From: Agromyces albus
GTDB lineage: Bacteria; Actinomycetota; Actinomycetes; Actinomycetales; Microbacteriaceae
Assembly (NCBI RefSeq): GCF_030815405.1
Contig: NZ_JAUSWX010000001.1
Location: forward strand, 1,426,001-1,490,000
DNA: 64,000 nt
Reading direction: 5' to 3'
Position numbers and translations under genes: made by a program. This document shows, piece after piece, positions 1 through 12,028 of this stretch (positions are counted from its first letter, which is position 1; the number at the start of each line of letters is the position of its first letter). The notes below the pieces were generated by a model. That model made no database searches. It saw only the letters and a list, made by a program, of their open reading frames with translations, and was not told the origin of the DNA.

Positions 1-510
1 GAGACCCGACTGGACATCCTCGCGTCCGACACCGACCCGACGCTGTCCGAGGCGTTCGACGACAACGACTACAACATCGTGGCGGGCCTCGCGGCGCGGT
101 ACTACTCGATCGTCCTCACCGATTGCGGAACGGGCATCGTGCACTCCGTGATGAGCGCGACGCTGCAGCGCGCCGACTCCATCGTGGTCGTCTCCGGTGG
201 CAGTGTCGACGAGGCGCGGCTCGCCTCCGAGACGCTCACCTGGCTCGAGGCGAACGGCTACGGCGAGCTCGTGCGCAATGCCATCGTGGCGATCAACCTC
301 GCAACGCAAGGCACCCACCTCGTCAAGGTCGACGAGATCGAGGCGCACTTCCAGTCACGTGTGCGCGAGATCGTGCGCATTCCCTACGACCCGCAGCTCG
401 CGGCCGGCTCGGTCGTGAACTGGCATGGATTGCGCCCCGTCACGCAGCACGCGGCGCGAGAACTGGCCGCCCTCGTGGTGGAAGGCCTGCCCGTCGACCG
501 CGGGCATTGA
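1..510 (+). CDS. MinD/ParA-like ATPase, C-terminal part (5' truncated by window)
   Basis: Open from the first base of the window to a TGA at 508-510, so only the last 169 codons are seen. The visible part has a Walker-B-like stretch ([16 protein letters not shown]), then a strand-helix pattern and an AIN motif (NAIVAINLA) typical of the C-terminal half of deviant-Walker ATPases of the MinD/ParA/SIMIBI type. The Walker A loop would lie upstream, outside the window. Members of this group use ATP-driven dimerisation to position proteins or membranes; the target here is unknown. The stop lies 12 bases before the def start, so the two are probably cotranscribed. An ESX-associated or generic MinD-like ATPase are both possible. 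Confidence 0.75.
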   Translation, partial: ETRLDILASDTDPTLSEAFDDNDYNIVAGLAARYYSIVLTDCGTGIVHSVMSATLQRADSIVVVSGGSVDEARLASETLTWLEANGYGELVRNAIVAINLATQGTHLVKVDEIEAHFQSRVREIVRIPYDPQLAAGSVVNWHGLRPVTQHAARELAALVVEGLPVDRGH

Positions 511-521
511 TCGGAGCGCAA

Positions 522-1013
522 TTGCCGGAACGTCCCATTCGCCTGTTCGGCGACCCCGTCCTCAAAACCATCTCAGCCCCCGTCGAACAGGTCGACGATG
601 GCGTGCGCGCGCTCGTCGACGACCTCCTCGACAGTGTGCGGATTCCCGGCCGGGCCGGCGTCGCCGCGGCGCAGATCGGGGTGAACGTCAGGGCGTTCAG
701 CTACAACATCGAGGGTGAGGTCGGCTACATCCTGAATCCCGTCATCGTCGAGGTCTCGGGCGAGCCCGAACTCGTCGACGAGGGATGCCTGTCGGTGCCC
801 GGTCTCTGGCACCCGACACCGAGACATCCGTTCGCGCGTGTTCGGGGCATCGACCTCGACGGCAACGAGATCGAGCTCGAGGGAACCGGCCTCATGGCCC
901 AGGCGCTGCAGCATGAGACCGACCATCTCGACGGCATCCTCTACCTCGATCGACTCGAGAAGCCGCAGCGGCGTCTTGCGATGAAGCAGGTTCGCGAGTC
1001 CGACTGGTTCTAG
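522..1013 (+). CDS. def: Peptide deformylase
   Basis: Removes the formyl group from the initiator methionine of new proteins in the cytoplasm. The 163-residue product carries all three family motifs: AGVAAAQIG (about 45-53, the GxGxAAxQ motif), EGCLS (87-91, metal-binding Cys89) and HETDH (131-135, two His ligands and the catalytic Glu). I chose the TTG at 522 because GGAG at 513-516 sits five bases ahead and the protein then begins just before the conserved IRLFGDPVL stretch; a TTG at 507 is the alternative. The third residue of the first motif is Ala-rich (AAAQ instead of AAPQ), a mild deviation. Length is normal for an actinobacterial def. Confidence 0.93.
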   Translation: MPERPIRLFGDPVLKTISAPVEQVDDGVRALVDDLLDSVRIPGRAGVAAAQIGVNVRAFSYNIEGEVGYILNPVIVEVSGEPELVDEGCLSVPGLWHPTPRHPFARVRGIDLDGNEIELEGTGLMAQALQHETDHLDGILYLDRLEKPQRRLAMKQVRESDWF

Positions 1014-1038
1014 CGCCGAGCCCGCCGCGAACGAGAAT

Positions 1039-1064
1039 GGGCCCCCGCCGGTCGGCGAGGGCCC
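1039..1064. terminator. Bidirectional terminator between def and the acyl-CoA ligase gene
   Basis: GGGCCC(C)CCGCCG ... CGGCG(A)GGGCCC forms a GC-rich stem with a two-base loop in the 71-base space between the convergent def and ligase genes. No T tract follows, as is common in high-GC actinobacteria. Confidence 0.7.
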
Positions 1065-1084
1065 GTTCCGCTGTACTGCTCAGT

Positions 1085-2920
<1,836 letters not shown>

Positions 2921-3072
2921 GGTAGCTCCTTCGGCACCGGGGAGGGTCACGCGCGGCGCGGGTGCTTGCGCAAACCTCGGCATTGGGGTCCATTACACTC
3001 TAGTCGTTGCCCGCCCGGCCATCAGGGCCTGGCGCGTCTCGACTTCACCCCTCTCCTGGAAGGCAGTTGCCG

Positions 3073-4023
3073 GTGCACGCGATCGGAATCGACATCGGTG
3101 GTACGAAGATCGCGGGTGCGGTCGTCGACGACTTCGGAGCCATGGTGCGCAGCGAGCGCGTGCCCACTCCGGCAGGCGACCCGGCCAGCCTCGAAGACGC
3201 CGTCGTCGCGATGATCCACTCGCTCAGCGCCGGGCAGGAGATCACCGCGGTCGGAGTCGCTGCAGCGGGCTTCATCGACGCCGCGCAGTCCACCGTGTAC
3301 TACGCCCCCAACATCAACTGGCGCAACGAACCCTTCCGCGAGAAGCTCGAGGCTCGAGTCGGCACGACCGTCGTCGTCGACAACGATGCGAACGCCGCGG
3401 GCTGGGCCGAGTTCCGCTACGGCGCGGGTCGCATGGTGAGCGACATGGCGATGCTCACGATCGGCACCGGTGTGGGCGGCGCGATCGTTGCCGGAGACCG
3501 CTTGTTCCGTGGCGGCTTCGGCGCAGGCGCCGAGCTCGGCCACCTTCGGGTCGTGCCCGACGGCCTCGCGTGCGGCTGCGGCCAGCGCGGATGCCTCGAG
3601 CAGTACGGCTCCGGAAGGGCGCTGCTCCGCATGGCCAACGAGATCGCCGACGCCGGCGGCATCGGTCAGGCTCTCGCGCGGGTGCGCGACGAGAACGGGT
3701 CGCTCGACGGCCGTTCCGTCGGCGCGCTCATCGAAATCGAGGACCCGGGCGCCGTCGCTGCGCTCCGCCAACTGGGTCACTGGTTGGGCCAGGCGGCCGC
3801 GAGCCTGTCGGCTGTGCTCGACCCGCAGCGATTCGTGTTCGGCGGCGGCGTGGCCGTCGCCGGCGAGCTCCTCCTCGGTCCGGTGCGCGAGGCGTACCTC
3901 GAGCACCTGCCGGCCCGCGGGTACCACCCCGAACCCGACTTCGTGATCGCAGAACTCGAGAACGACGCCGGGGTCGTCGGCGCAGCCGACCTCGCCCGTG
4001 TGTGGGTCGCCGAACACGCCTGA
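3073..4023 (+). CDS. ROK family glucokinase-like sugar kinase
   Basis: Predicted cytoplasmic ATP-dependent sugar kinase, most likely glucokinase. The 316-residue protein starts directly with the phosphate-binding loop IGIDIGGTK, has DNDANAAGWAE, GTGVGGAI, and the ROK zinc motif CGCGQRGCLE (three Cys and one His upstream, GAELGHL). It lacks an N-terminal winged helix, so it is an enzyme rather than a ROK repressor. The GTG at 3073 has GGAAGG (3058-3063) nine bases ahead; TTG at 3067 is a possible alternative. A TACACT -10-like box is near 2994. The gene is followed by the acyltransferase 51 bases on. Substrate (glucose, or another hexose or N-acetylhexosamine) is inferred from the family. Confidence 0.88.
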   Translation: MHAIGIDIGGTKIAGAVVDDFGAMVRSERVPTPAGDPASLEDAVVAMIHSLSAGQEITAVGVAAAGFIDAAQSTVYYAPNINWRNEPFREKLEARVGTTVVVDNDANAAGWAEFRYGAGRMVSDMAMLTIGTGVGGAIVAGDRLFRGGFGAGAELGHLRVVPDGLACGCGQRGCLEQYGSGRALLRMANEIADAGGIGQALARVRDENGSLDGRSVGALIEIEDPGAVAALRQLGHWLGQAAASLSAVLDPQRFVFGGGVAVAGELLLGPVREAYLEHLPARGYHPEPDFVIAELENDAGVVGAADLARVWVAEHA

Positions 4024-4074
4024 ATCGCCCGGCGATAGGCTGGGCGTGACCACTGGCAGGGAAGGGGCCGCACG

Positions 4075-4764
4075 GTGTTCTACTGGATCATGAAGAACCT
4101 CGTGGTCGGGCCGATCCTGCTGTCGATCTTCCGCCCCTGGGTCGTGGGGCTCGAGCACGTGCCGAAAGACGGCGCCGTCGTGCTCGCGAGCAATCACCTC
4201 TCGTTCATCGACTCGATCTTCCTGCCGCTCGTCGTCGACCGCCCGGTGATCTTCCTCGCCAAGAGCGAGTACTTCACCGGCAAGGGGCTCAAGGGCTGGG
4301 CGACGCGGGTGTTCTTCCAGGCCGCCGGACAGCTGCCGATCGACCGCTCGGGCGGCAAAGCGTCGGAGGCGTCGCTCGAGACCGGACTTCGCGTCCTCGG
4401 CGAAGGCCACATCCTCGGGATCTACCCCGAGGGGACCCGCAGCCCCGACGCACGCCTCTACCGGGGGCGCACCGGAGTTGCGCGCATGGTGCTCGAGGCC
4501 GGGGTGCCGGTCATCCCCGTCGCCATGATCGGCACCGAGCGCGTCATGCCGATCGGCACCCGGTTGCCGAAGGTGCGCCGCATCGGCCTGGTGTTCGGCG
4601 AGCCGCTCGATTTCAGCCGATTCGAGGGGCTCGAGGGTGACCGCTTCGTCTTGCGCTCCGTGACCGATGAGCTCGTCTACGACTTGCGTGAACTCAGCGG
4701 GCAGGAATACGTCGACGTGTATGCGAGTTCGGTCAAGGAGCAGCGGGCCACGCAATCGCGATAG
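4075..4764 (+). CDS. 1-acylglycerol-3-phosphate acyltransferase family protein (PlsC-like)
   Basis: Likely transfers an acyl group from acyl-CoA to a lysophospholipid or related acceptor at the membrane. The 229-residue product shows the four acyltransferase blocks: NHLSFID (the NHx4D catalytic motif), the block with GQLPIDRSGG, YPEGTRSPDARLYRGRTG, and VPVIPVAMIGTE. GTG at 4075 is preceded by GGGAAGGGG. The order kinase, plsC-like, aroG resembles the Rv2182c region of M. tuberculosis. A TAGGCT box at 4036-4041 gives a possible promoter of its own. The exact acceptor is unknown; PlsC itself, a glycolipid acyltransferase, or a PatA-like enzyme remain possible. Confidence 0.87.
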   Translation: MFYWIMKNLVVGPILLSIFRPWVVGLEHVPKDGAVVLASNHLSFIDSIFLPLVVDRPVIFLAKSEYFTGKGLKGWATRVFFQAAGQLPIDRSGGKASEASLETGLRVLGEGHILGIYPEGTRSPDARLYRGRTGVARMVLEAGVPVIPVAMIGTERVMPIGTRLPKVRRIGLVFGEPLDFSRFEGLEGDRFVLRSVTDELVYDLRELSGQEYVDVYASSVKEQRATQSR

Positions 4765-4847
4765 GCTCGTTCAGCGGCGGTCGCAGCGTGCGACGCCGTT
4801 ATCCATTCCCGGCGCCCCCGTGCGCCCGAACCCTCCAGGACACTCCC

Positions 4848-6218
4848 GTGGTACAGCTCGTCGAGCCGATCGTCAATGCAGATCCCTCCGTCATTGCCGG
4901 CCTCGACTATTGGCGCACGCTGCCGATCAAGCAGCAGCCGGCGTGGCCCGACCCCGAGGCCGCGCACGCGGCATCCGCAGAGCTCGCAACGCTGCCGCCG
5001 CTCGTGTTCGCGGGCGAGGTCGACATCCTGCGCGACCGGCTCGCGGCCGCGTCTCGCGGCGAGGCGTTCCTCCTGCAGGGCGGCGACTGTGCAGAGACCT
5101 TCGCGGGTGCCACGGCAGACCAGATCCGCAATCGTGTGAAGACCGTGCTCCAGATGGCGGTCGTGCTCACGTACGGCGCCTCGATGCCGGTCGTGAAGAT
5201 GGGCCGCATGGCGGGCCAGTTCGCCAAGCCGCGCTCGAGCGACATCGAGACGCGCGGCGACGTCAGCCTGCCCGCGTACCGAGGCGACATCGTGAACGGC
5301 TACGACTTCACGCCCGAGTCGCGCGCAGCCGACCCTGCGCGTCTCGTGAAGGGCTACCACACGGCGGCGTCGACGCTGAATCTCATTCGCGCGTTCACGC
5401 AGGGCGGGTTCGCCGATCTCCGCCAGGTGCACTCGTGGAACCAGGGGTTCGCCACCAACCCGGCGAACGCCCGCTACGAGTCGATGGCCCGCGAGATCGA
5501 CCGCGCGATCAAGTTCATGGAGGCCTGCGGCGCCGACTTCGAGGCGATCAAGCACACCGAGTTCTACACGGGCCACGAGGGCCTGCTCATGGACTACGAA
5601 CGGCCGATGACGCGCATCGACTCGCGCACCGGCACGCCCTACGACACCTCGTCGCACTTCATCTGGATCGGCGAGCGCACTCGTGAGCTCGACGGCGCGC
5701 ACGTCGACTTCCTGTCGCGCGTGCGCAACCCGCTCGGAGTGAAGCTCGGCCCGACCACGACGCCCGAGGTCATGCTCGAGCTCGTCGAGAAGCTCGACCC
5801 CCACCGCGAGCCGGGTCGTCTCACGTTCATCACCCGAATGGGCGCAGGCAAGATCCGCGACGCCCTGCCGCCCCTCCTCGAGGCGATCAAGGCGAGCGAC
5901 GCGAACCCGTTGTGGGTCACCGATCCGATGCACGGCAACGGCATCACGACCCCCACGGGCTACAAGACGCGTCGCTTCGACGACGTCGTCGACGAGGTCA
6001 AGGGCTTCTTCGAGGCGCACCGGGCCGCAGGCACGCACCCCGGCGGCATCCACGTCGAGCTCACGGGCGACGACGTCACCGAGTGCCTCGGGGGCTCCGA
6101 GCACATCGACGAAGAGACGCTCGCGACGCGCTACGAGTCGCTCTGCGACCCGCGCCTGAACCACATGCAGTCGCTCGAGCTCGCCTTCCTCGTGGCCGAG
6201 GAGCTCTCGGCCCGCTGA
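4848..6218 (+). CDS. aroG: Class II 3-deoxy-7-phosphoheptulonate synthase (DAHP synthase)
   Basis: First step of the shikimate pathway: condenses phosphoenolpyruvate and erythrose 4-phosphate. The 456-residue length and motifs (QGGDCAETF, KMGRMAGQFAKPRS, GYDFTPESR, GHEGLLMDYE, WVTDPMHGNG, GGIHVELTGDDVTECLGG) identify the type II (plant-like) family, as in M. tuberculosis Rv2178c. GTG at 4848 has AGGA seven bases ahead and gives the expected N-terminus (VQLVEPIVNADPSVIAGLDYW); an in-frame GTG at 4788 would add 20 unconserved residues. Strong terminator follows. In mycobacteria this enzyme is feedback regulated by aromatic amino acids and pairs with a small chorismate mutase; no such gene is in this window. 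Confidence 0.95.
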   Translation: MVQLVEPIVNADPSVIAGLDYWRTLPIKQQPAWPDPEAAHAASAELATLPPLVFAGEVDILRDRLAAASRGEAFLLQGGDCAETFAGATADQIRNRVKTVLQMAVVLTYGASMPVVKMGRMAGQFAKPRSSDIETRGDVSLPAYRGDIVNGYDFTPESRAADPARLVKGYHTAASTLNLIRAFTQGGFADLRQVHSWNQGFATNPANARYESMAREIDRAIKFMEACGADFEAIKHTEFYTGHEGLLMDYERPMTRIDSRTGTPYDTSSHFIWIGERTRELDGAHVDFLSRVRNPLGVKLGPTTTPEVMLELVEKLDPHREPGRLTFITRMGAGKIRDALPPLLEAIKASDANPLWVTDPMHGNGITTPTGYKTRRFDDVVDEVKGFFEAHRAAGTHPGGIHVELTGDDVTECLGGSEHIDEETLATRYESLCDPRLNHMQSLELAFLVAEELSAR

Positions 6219-6226
6219 GCAGGCAC

Positions 6227-6258
6227 GCGCGGGGCGTCCGGCGACGGATGCCCCGCGC
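6227..6258. terminator. Terminator after aroG / before kinase gene end
   Basis: Perfect 9-bp stem GCGCGGGGC ... GCCCCGCGC around a 14-base loop, starting 9 bases after the aroG stop and lying between two convergent genes, so it could serve both strands. The loop-side arm carries the word CGGATGCC. Confidence 0.75.
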
Positions 6259-6317
6259 TGCTGCTGCCCGATCGAGGCGCCAATTGGCGACCGCGCATTG
6301 CGCGGGAACCAGATCGC

Positions 6318-8231
<1,914 letters not shown>

Positions 8232-8237
8232 CGTTCG

Positions 8238-8243
8238 AGTCTA
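8238..8243 (-). promoter_or_regulatory. -10 box of the PASTA kinase gene (leaderless type)
   Basis: TAGACT on the minus strand, with six bases between its end and the GTG start. Transcription starting 6-8 bases after the box would begin at the start codon. No clear -35 is seen. Confidence 0.45.
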
Positions 8244-8352
8244 CGAACACCCATATGCCGGAACTCGAACAAACGCCGCGGACGCGCGGATCGCAATCCC
8301 ATCGTGATACGCGGGTGGTGCGCCGCGACATCGAGCACGTCGGTGAGCGTGG

Positions 8353-9588
8353 TCACCCGAGCTCGGAGAGCCAGGCCCGAGCGGAGGTCTCCCACTTCGC
8401 GTAGTGGTCGGGGAACGCGCTCTGCTGCACGGCCTGTGCCGCTTGCGTGACCGTCATCGACTCCCACCCTGCGATGTCGAGCAGGCCGAGGGTGCGGCCC
8501 GCGTTCGGGTTCACCGGTCCGCCGTAGAAGGCGGTCGCGGCGCGCGCGGGATCGAGTACCTCCTCGACGGTGCCCCAGCCGCGGCTCGGCCGCTGCTGGA
8601 AGAGGCCGAGGGAGTCGAGGTCGCCGTGCTGCACGTTCGTCAGGCCCGATTCCTGCGGGGCAGCAGCGAGAGCGACGACGATGCCCTGGTCGGGCACGCC
8701 GAGTGCACGACCGACGTCGATGATGATCGCGGCGTTGGCGCGCATCTCGTCGGTGAGCGCGACGCTCACCGACGCCACGGTCGTCACGGCGACGAGGCGG
8801 GGGATCCGCAGGGCTTGGCCGGGCTGGATGATCCCCGAGGCGTCGAGGCCGTTGGCGTCGATGAGCTCCTGCACGCCGACGTCGTTGCGTGCGGCGATGT
8901 CCCAGAGGGTGTCGCCGTCGACGACGAGGTGGGTGTCCTCCGTCGCCGTCTCTGGCGGCGAGGGCGCCGGAGCCGGGGCGGGCGCCGCAGCATCCGCGGT
9001 GCCGTTCACTGGCGGCAGCACGATCGCCTGCCCGGGGAAGATGAGGCTCTGGCGGCTGAGCCCGTTCGCGCTCAGCAGCTGGTCGACGTTGAGGCCATAG
9101 GCGGCCGCGATGCCGCTCACCGTGTCGCCCGAGACGACCACGTGCTTCGCGATCTCCGCCTCGGGGCTCGGTGCCGCGGCGGGCGCGCCGCCGCCGGGGA
9201 GCGCGAGTCGCTGTCCGGGGAAGATGAGGCTCGACCAGCCGAGCCCGTTGTGCGCGAGCAGCTCAGCCGTGGCGAGACCGAACCGCTCGGCGATGCTGCT
9301 CACGGTGTCGCCGTCGGCGACCGTGTACTCCGACGGAACGGATGCCGGGGCGTTCACCGCCACGCTCATGGGCTTTGCCGTGGTCGCCTTCGCCTTCGGC
9401 TGGCGCTTCGATTGCTGCGGAGCCGCCTCGGCGGGCTGGGCGATGCCGAGGGTGACCGCGATGGTGCTCACGACGGCCAGTGGCAGGGTGAGAAGGCGAC
9501 GGATGCGCCGTCGTCGCGGTCTGATCCGCTCGACGGCATCGGTCGTGGGCGCGCGATCGGCCGCGGCGGCCTCGGACTGGTGGTGCAT
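8353..9588 (-). CDS. Secreted LysM-repeat protein with C-terminal lytic/Rpf-like domain
   Basis: Predicted exported peptidoglycan-binding protein, 411 residues. After an Arg-rich start (RPRRRRIRRLL) there is a signal or anchor helix (about 33-55) ending in AQPAEA. Three LysM repeats follow (each with GDT..IA...G......NGL....I.PGQ.L.LP), joined by Ala/Pro linkers. The C-terminal ~110 residues (AIIIDVGRALGVPDQGIVVALAAAPQESGL...LGLFQQRPSRGWGTVEEVLDP) resemble a small lysozyme-like domain with ALAAAPQESGL in place of the usual catalytic-glutamate stretch; activity is inferred. ATG at 9586-9588 follows GGGGGAA; an upstream in-frame start is less likely. It sits between the PASTA kinase and the Rv2175c-like gene, suggesting a joint wall-remodelling role. 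Confidence 0.85.
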   Translation of the reverse strand: MHHQSEAAAADRAPTTDAVERIRPRRRRIRRLLTLPLAVVSTIAVTLGIAQPAEAAPQQSKRQPKAKATTAKPMSVAVNAPASVPSEYTVADGDTVSSIAERFGLATAELLAHNGLGWSSLIFPGQRLALPGGGAPAAAPSPEAEIAKHVVVSGDTVSGIAAAYGLNVDQLLSANGLSRQSLIFPGQAIVLPPVNGTADAAAPAPAPAPSPPETATEDTHLVVDGDTLWDIAARNDVGVQELIDANGLDASGIIQPGQALRIPRLVAVTTVASVSVALTDEMRANAAIIIDVGRALGVPDQGIVVALAAAPQESGLTNVQHGDLDSLGLFQQRPSRGWGTVEEVLDPARAATAFYGGPVNPNAGRTLGLLDIAGWESMTVTQAAQAVQQSAFPDHYAKWETSARAWLSELG

Positions 9589-9763
9589 TGTTCCCCCTTC
9601 GCCGGCGTCCGATGCCGGCTCCCGCGCCAACCGTCGCACAGGCATATAGGGGAGTCAAACACCTCGCCGCGCGTCCGCCGACTCCGCGCGTGCCCGCCGG
9701 CGGCGGCGAATTCGCAGTGGATCCCGCTTCCGGCGGTCCCGCCGATCATGGCAGTCTTGAGGG

Positions 9764-10102
9764 GTGACCGACGCCTCCCAGCCTGAATGGCTGACTGTTC
9801 CCGACCTCGTTGAACTGCTCGGGCAGAGCCCCAGCCGTATCCGCAGGCTCATCGACGACCGACACCTGCTCGCCACGCGCATCGACGGCGTGCTGAAGGT
9901 ACCCGCGTCGTTCCTCCGCGACGGAGAACCGCTGCACGAGCTGCACGGCACCGCGATGGTGCTCGCCGACGCCGGATTCAGCGACGACGAGGCGCTCGAG
10001 TGGTTGCTCTCCGATGAGGACAGCCTCGGCACGACGCCGATCACCGCCCTCCGCGCCGGCCGGAAGGCCGAGGTCCGCCGCATCGCACAAGCGCTCGCCT
10101 GA
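9764..10102 (+). CDS. Rv2175c family DNA-binding protein
   Basis: Small (112 residues) winged-helix DNA-binding protein. The first half (WLTVPDLVELLGQSPSRIRRLIDDRHLLATRIDGVLKVPASFL) is an excisionase-like helix-turn-helix; the C-terminal half (PLHELHGTAMVLADAGFSDDEALEWLLSDEDSLGTTPITALRAGRKAEVRRIAQAL) is the conserved Rv2175c domain. In M. tuberculosis, Rv2175c is encoded next to pknL and is a substrate of that kinase; its phosphorylation blocks DNA binding. Here the PASTA kinase lies two genes away, so the same pairing is likely. GTG at 9764 has GAGGGG immediately before it. It is divergent from the LysM gene and convergent with the polyprenyl synthase gene. Confidence 0.9.
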   Translation: MTDASQPEWLTVPDLVELLGQSPSRIRRLIDDRHLLATRIDGVLKVPASFLRDGEPLHELHGTAMVLADAGFSDDEALEWLLSDEDSLGTTPITALRAGRKAEVRRIAQALA

Positions 10103-10130
10103 GCAAGCGCGCATCCGCCTGAGCAAGCGC
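10096..10130. repeat. 15-bp direct repeat at the end of the Rv2175c-like gene
   Basis: CGCCTGAGCAAGCGC occurs at 10096-10110 and again at 10116-10130, a 20-base period. The first copy contains the stop codon; the second would be a fresh, non-coding duplicate. It looks like a small recent tandem duplication. Confidence 0.7.
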
Positions 10131-10137
10131 ACGTCGT

Positions 10138-10153
10138 GCGCGCCGCGGCGCGC
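10138..10153. terminator. Palindrome between convergent genes, candidate bidirectional terminator
   Basis: GCGCGCCGCGGCGCGC is a perfect 16-bp palindrome in the 79-base space between the convergent Rv2175c-like and polyprenyl synthase genes. Hairpins without U tracts are usual terminators in high-GC actinobacteria, but a protein-binding site is not excluded. Confidence 0.5.
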
Positions 10154-10181
10154 GGCATCCTCGTCCGGCCTCAGACCCTGG

Positions 10182-11294
10182 TCAGTGCGCCCGCCTCGTG
10201 ACGGCCTTCGCGAGCGAGCCGAGCTCTGCTCGCGCGTCGCGGCTCAGCGGGGCCTCGGCGAGCACGGCGGTCGCCCGCGCCACGTGCTCGGCGATGATCC
10301 GCTCGATCTCATCGACCGCTCCGCACTGGCGGATCGTGCTCTGGAGCATCCCCACTTGCTCGGCGTCGAGGTCGGGGTCGCCGAGCAGCTCGTCGAGCAG
10401 CCGGCGCTGGCCGGGCGCGAGGCGCTCGCGCGCGATCGCGATGAGCACCGTGCGCTTGCCCTCGCGCAGGTCGTCGCCGCTCGGCTTGCCCGTGATCTCG
10501 GGGTCGCCGAACACGCCGAGCAGGTCGTCGCGCAACTGGTAGGCGATGCCGAGCGGCAGGCCGAACTCGCGGAGCGACTCGAGTTGCGCGCTCGTGGCGC
10601 CGGCGATCGCACCGCCGATCGTGAGCGGCGCCTCGACGCTGTACTTCGCGGCCTTGTAGACGATGACCCGTTCGGCGCGCAGTCGCTGCTCGGAATCGGG
10701 CTTCGTCAGCCACGCCCGCTCCTCGAGCACGTCGAGGTACTGCCCGGCGGTCACCTCGGTGCGCATGCGCACGAACTCGGCGCGCGCCGCGCGAGCAGAG
10801 GCTCGGTCGGGCAGTGCGGAGAGTCCCTCGTCGAGCAGTTCGTCACTCCACCCCAGCAGCAGGTCGCCGAGGAGGATCGCCGATGCACGGCCGAAGCCGG
10901 GGGCGCTGCCCGCCCAGCCCGAGTCGTCGTGCAATTGCTCGAAGAGCCGGTGGGCCGACGGCGCCCCCCGCCGCGTGTCGGAACTGTCGATGATGTCGTC
11001 GTGCACGAGCGCGGCCGCGTGGAAGAGTTCGAGGGCGGATGCCGCGGAGACGACCGGAAAGCGGTCGCTCTCGCCGTCGGTGGCGTACGCGTCGAACCCG
11101 CGTGCGCGCACAGCCTCCCAGCCCCAATAGCAGAACAGCGCCCGGAAGCGCTTGCCTCCGCTGAGAAAGCGCCTTGAGAACGCATCGAGCGGTTCGAGGT
11201 CGCTGCTGATGGAGCGGAGAATAGAAGAGCGTTCGGCGAGGAAATCCTCGATGCGTTCGTGCACCAGATCGACCAGCCGGGAACCGTGAGCCAC
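10182..11294 (-). CDS. Polyprenyl (geranylgeranyl-type) diphosphate synthase
   Basis: Trans-isoprenyl diphosphate synthase that elongates allylic diphosphates with isopentenyl diphosphate, 370 residues. It shows GGKRFRALF, the first aspartate-rich motif in ALVHDDIIDSSDTRRG, GDLLLGWSDELL, and a second motif YQLRDDLLGVFGDPEITGKP. The DDLLG form of the second motif is common in actinobacterial GGPP-type enzymes; it departs from a strict DDxxD. Product chain length cannot be read securely. In M. tuberculosis idsA2 (Rv2173) sits next to Rv2175c, so the location is conserved. GTG at 11294. Likely feeds carotenoid, quinone or polyprenyl-phosphate synthesis. Confidence 0.9.
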   Translation of the reverse strand: MAHGSRLVDLVHERIEDFLAERSSILRSISSDLEPLDAFSRRFLSGGKRFRALFCYWGWEAVRARGFDAYATDGESDRFPVVSAASALELFHAAALVHDDIIDSSDTRRGAPSAHRLFEQLHDDSGWAGSAPGFGRASAILLGDLLLGWSDELLDEGLSALPDRASARAARAEFVRMRTEVTAGQYLDVLEERAWLTKPDSEQRLRAERVIVYKAAKYSVEAPLTIGGAIAGATSAQLESLREFGLPLGIAYQLRDDLLGVFGDPEITGKPSGDDLREGKRTVLIAIARERLAPGQRRLLDELLGDPDLDAEQVGMLQSTIRQCGAVDEIERIIAEHVARATAVLAEAPLSRDARAELGSLAKAVTRRAH

Positions 11295-11323
11295 CCGCCT
11301 AGCCTAGCGAGGCGGCGCGGCGC

Positions 11324-11329
11324 TAGAAT
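11324..11329 (+). promoter_or_regulatory. -10 box upstream of the DUF3040 gene
   Basis: TAGAAT, 39 bases before the ATG at 11369. GAGGGGAATG gives the ribosome-binding site close to the start. No convincing -35. Confidence 0.4.
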
Positions 11330-11368
11330 GGAATCGGATGCGTCGATCCCGAGCCTGAGGGGAATGAG

Positions 11369-11752
11369 ATGCCGCTTTCAGAGCAGGAGCAACGTCTTCT
11401 CGAGGAGATGGAGCGGAACCTCTATCGCAATGACGCCGACTTCGTGCATGCAGTCGGCGGAGTTCGTGGACGCCGCCCGAACTACCGATCGATCGTGCTC
11501 GGAATCCTCCTCGCCGTCGCCGGCATCGCCGCGCTCATCGCGGGGGTCGCACTGCAGAATCTCGTGGTCGGCATCGTCGGCTTCGCTCTGATGTTCGGCG
11601 GTGTGCTCATCGCCATCACCCCCTCGAAGCGCGGGCCCATGTCCGCCGCCCCTGGGGAGCCCACCACAGCAAAGCGCACCGCTCGGTCGGGAGGCGGGTT
11701 CATGGATCGCATGAACGACCGCTGGGATCGTCGTCAAGAGGGTCGCGAGTAA
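11369..11752 (+). CDS. DUF3040 domain membrane protein
   Basis: Small actinobacterial membrane protein of unknown function, 127 residues. The N-terminus MPLSEQEQRLLEEMERNLYRNDADF is the family hallmark; two membrane helices follow (about 50-68 and 71-89), then a basic tail (SGGGFMDRMNDRWDRRQEGRE). DUF3040 genes are regularly found just upstream of mraZ in actinobacteria, as here. The ATG has GAGGGGAATGAG upstream. The function is not known; a link to division is guilt by location only. Confidence 0.88.
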   Translation: MPLSEQEQRLLEEMERNLYRNDADFVHAVGGVRGRRPNYRSIVLGILLAVAGIAALIAGVALQNLVVGIVGFALMFGGVLIAITPSKRGPMSAAPGEPTTAKRTARSGGGFMDRMNDRWDRRQEGRE

Positions 11753-11965
11753 CCCTCCACTCCCCACCACTTCACGGGTCGATCTCCCGGGCAAGAAAAA
11801 ACGGGCCGATCCGGGGGCGCCTCAGCGCGCTGATCCGCCTGTCCTGACGAGTCGCCGCGCCGTCGGAGAGCGAGCGTGCTCCATTTCCCTCCACTCCACA
11901 CAGCCCCGTACTCACAGGGAACTCCCATGCCCGAACCGCCGAAAGCGAGCGAATGTCGTTGATTG

Positions 11966-11991
11966 GTGGATGAGAGTGGAGTAAAGTGGGG
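11966..11991 (+). promoter_or_regulatory. MraZ-box cluster upstream of mraZ
   Basis: Three direct repeats, GTGGAT (11966), GTGGAG (11976) and GTGGGG (11986), start exactly 10 bases apart. MraZ is known to bind tandem GTGG(G/A)G repeats with this period and repress its own dcw promoter. The cluster ends 38 bases before the mraZ start. Confidence 0.8.
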
Positions 11992-12028
11992 TTACCTGGA
12001 TTCTGGCCGGAGGAAAGGGGGTGACGCG

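Noticed and set aside
9589..9763. Cyclic-di-AMP (ydaO-type) riboswitch upstream of the LysM gene, as known for some actinobacterial wall hydrolases
   Set aside because: I could not find the conserved elements by eye in this 175-base spacer; a covariance-model search would decide.
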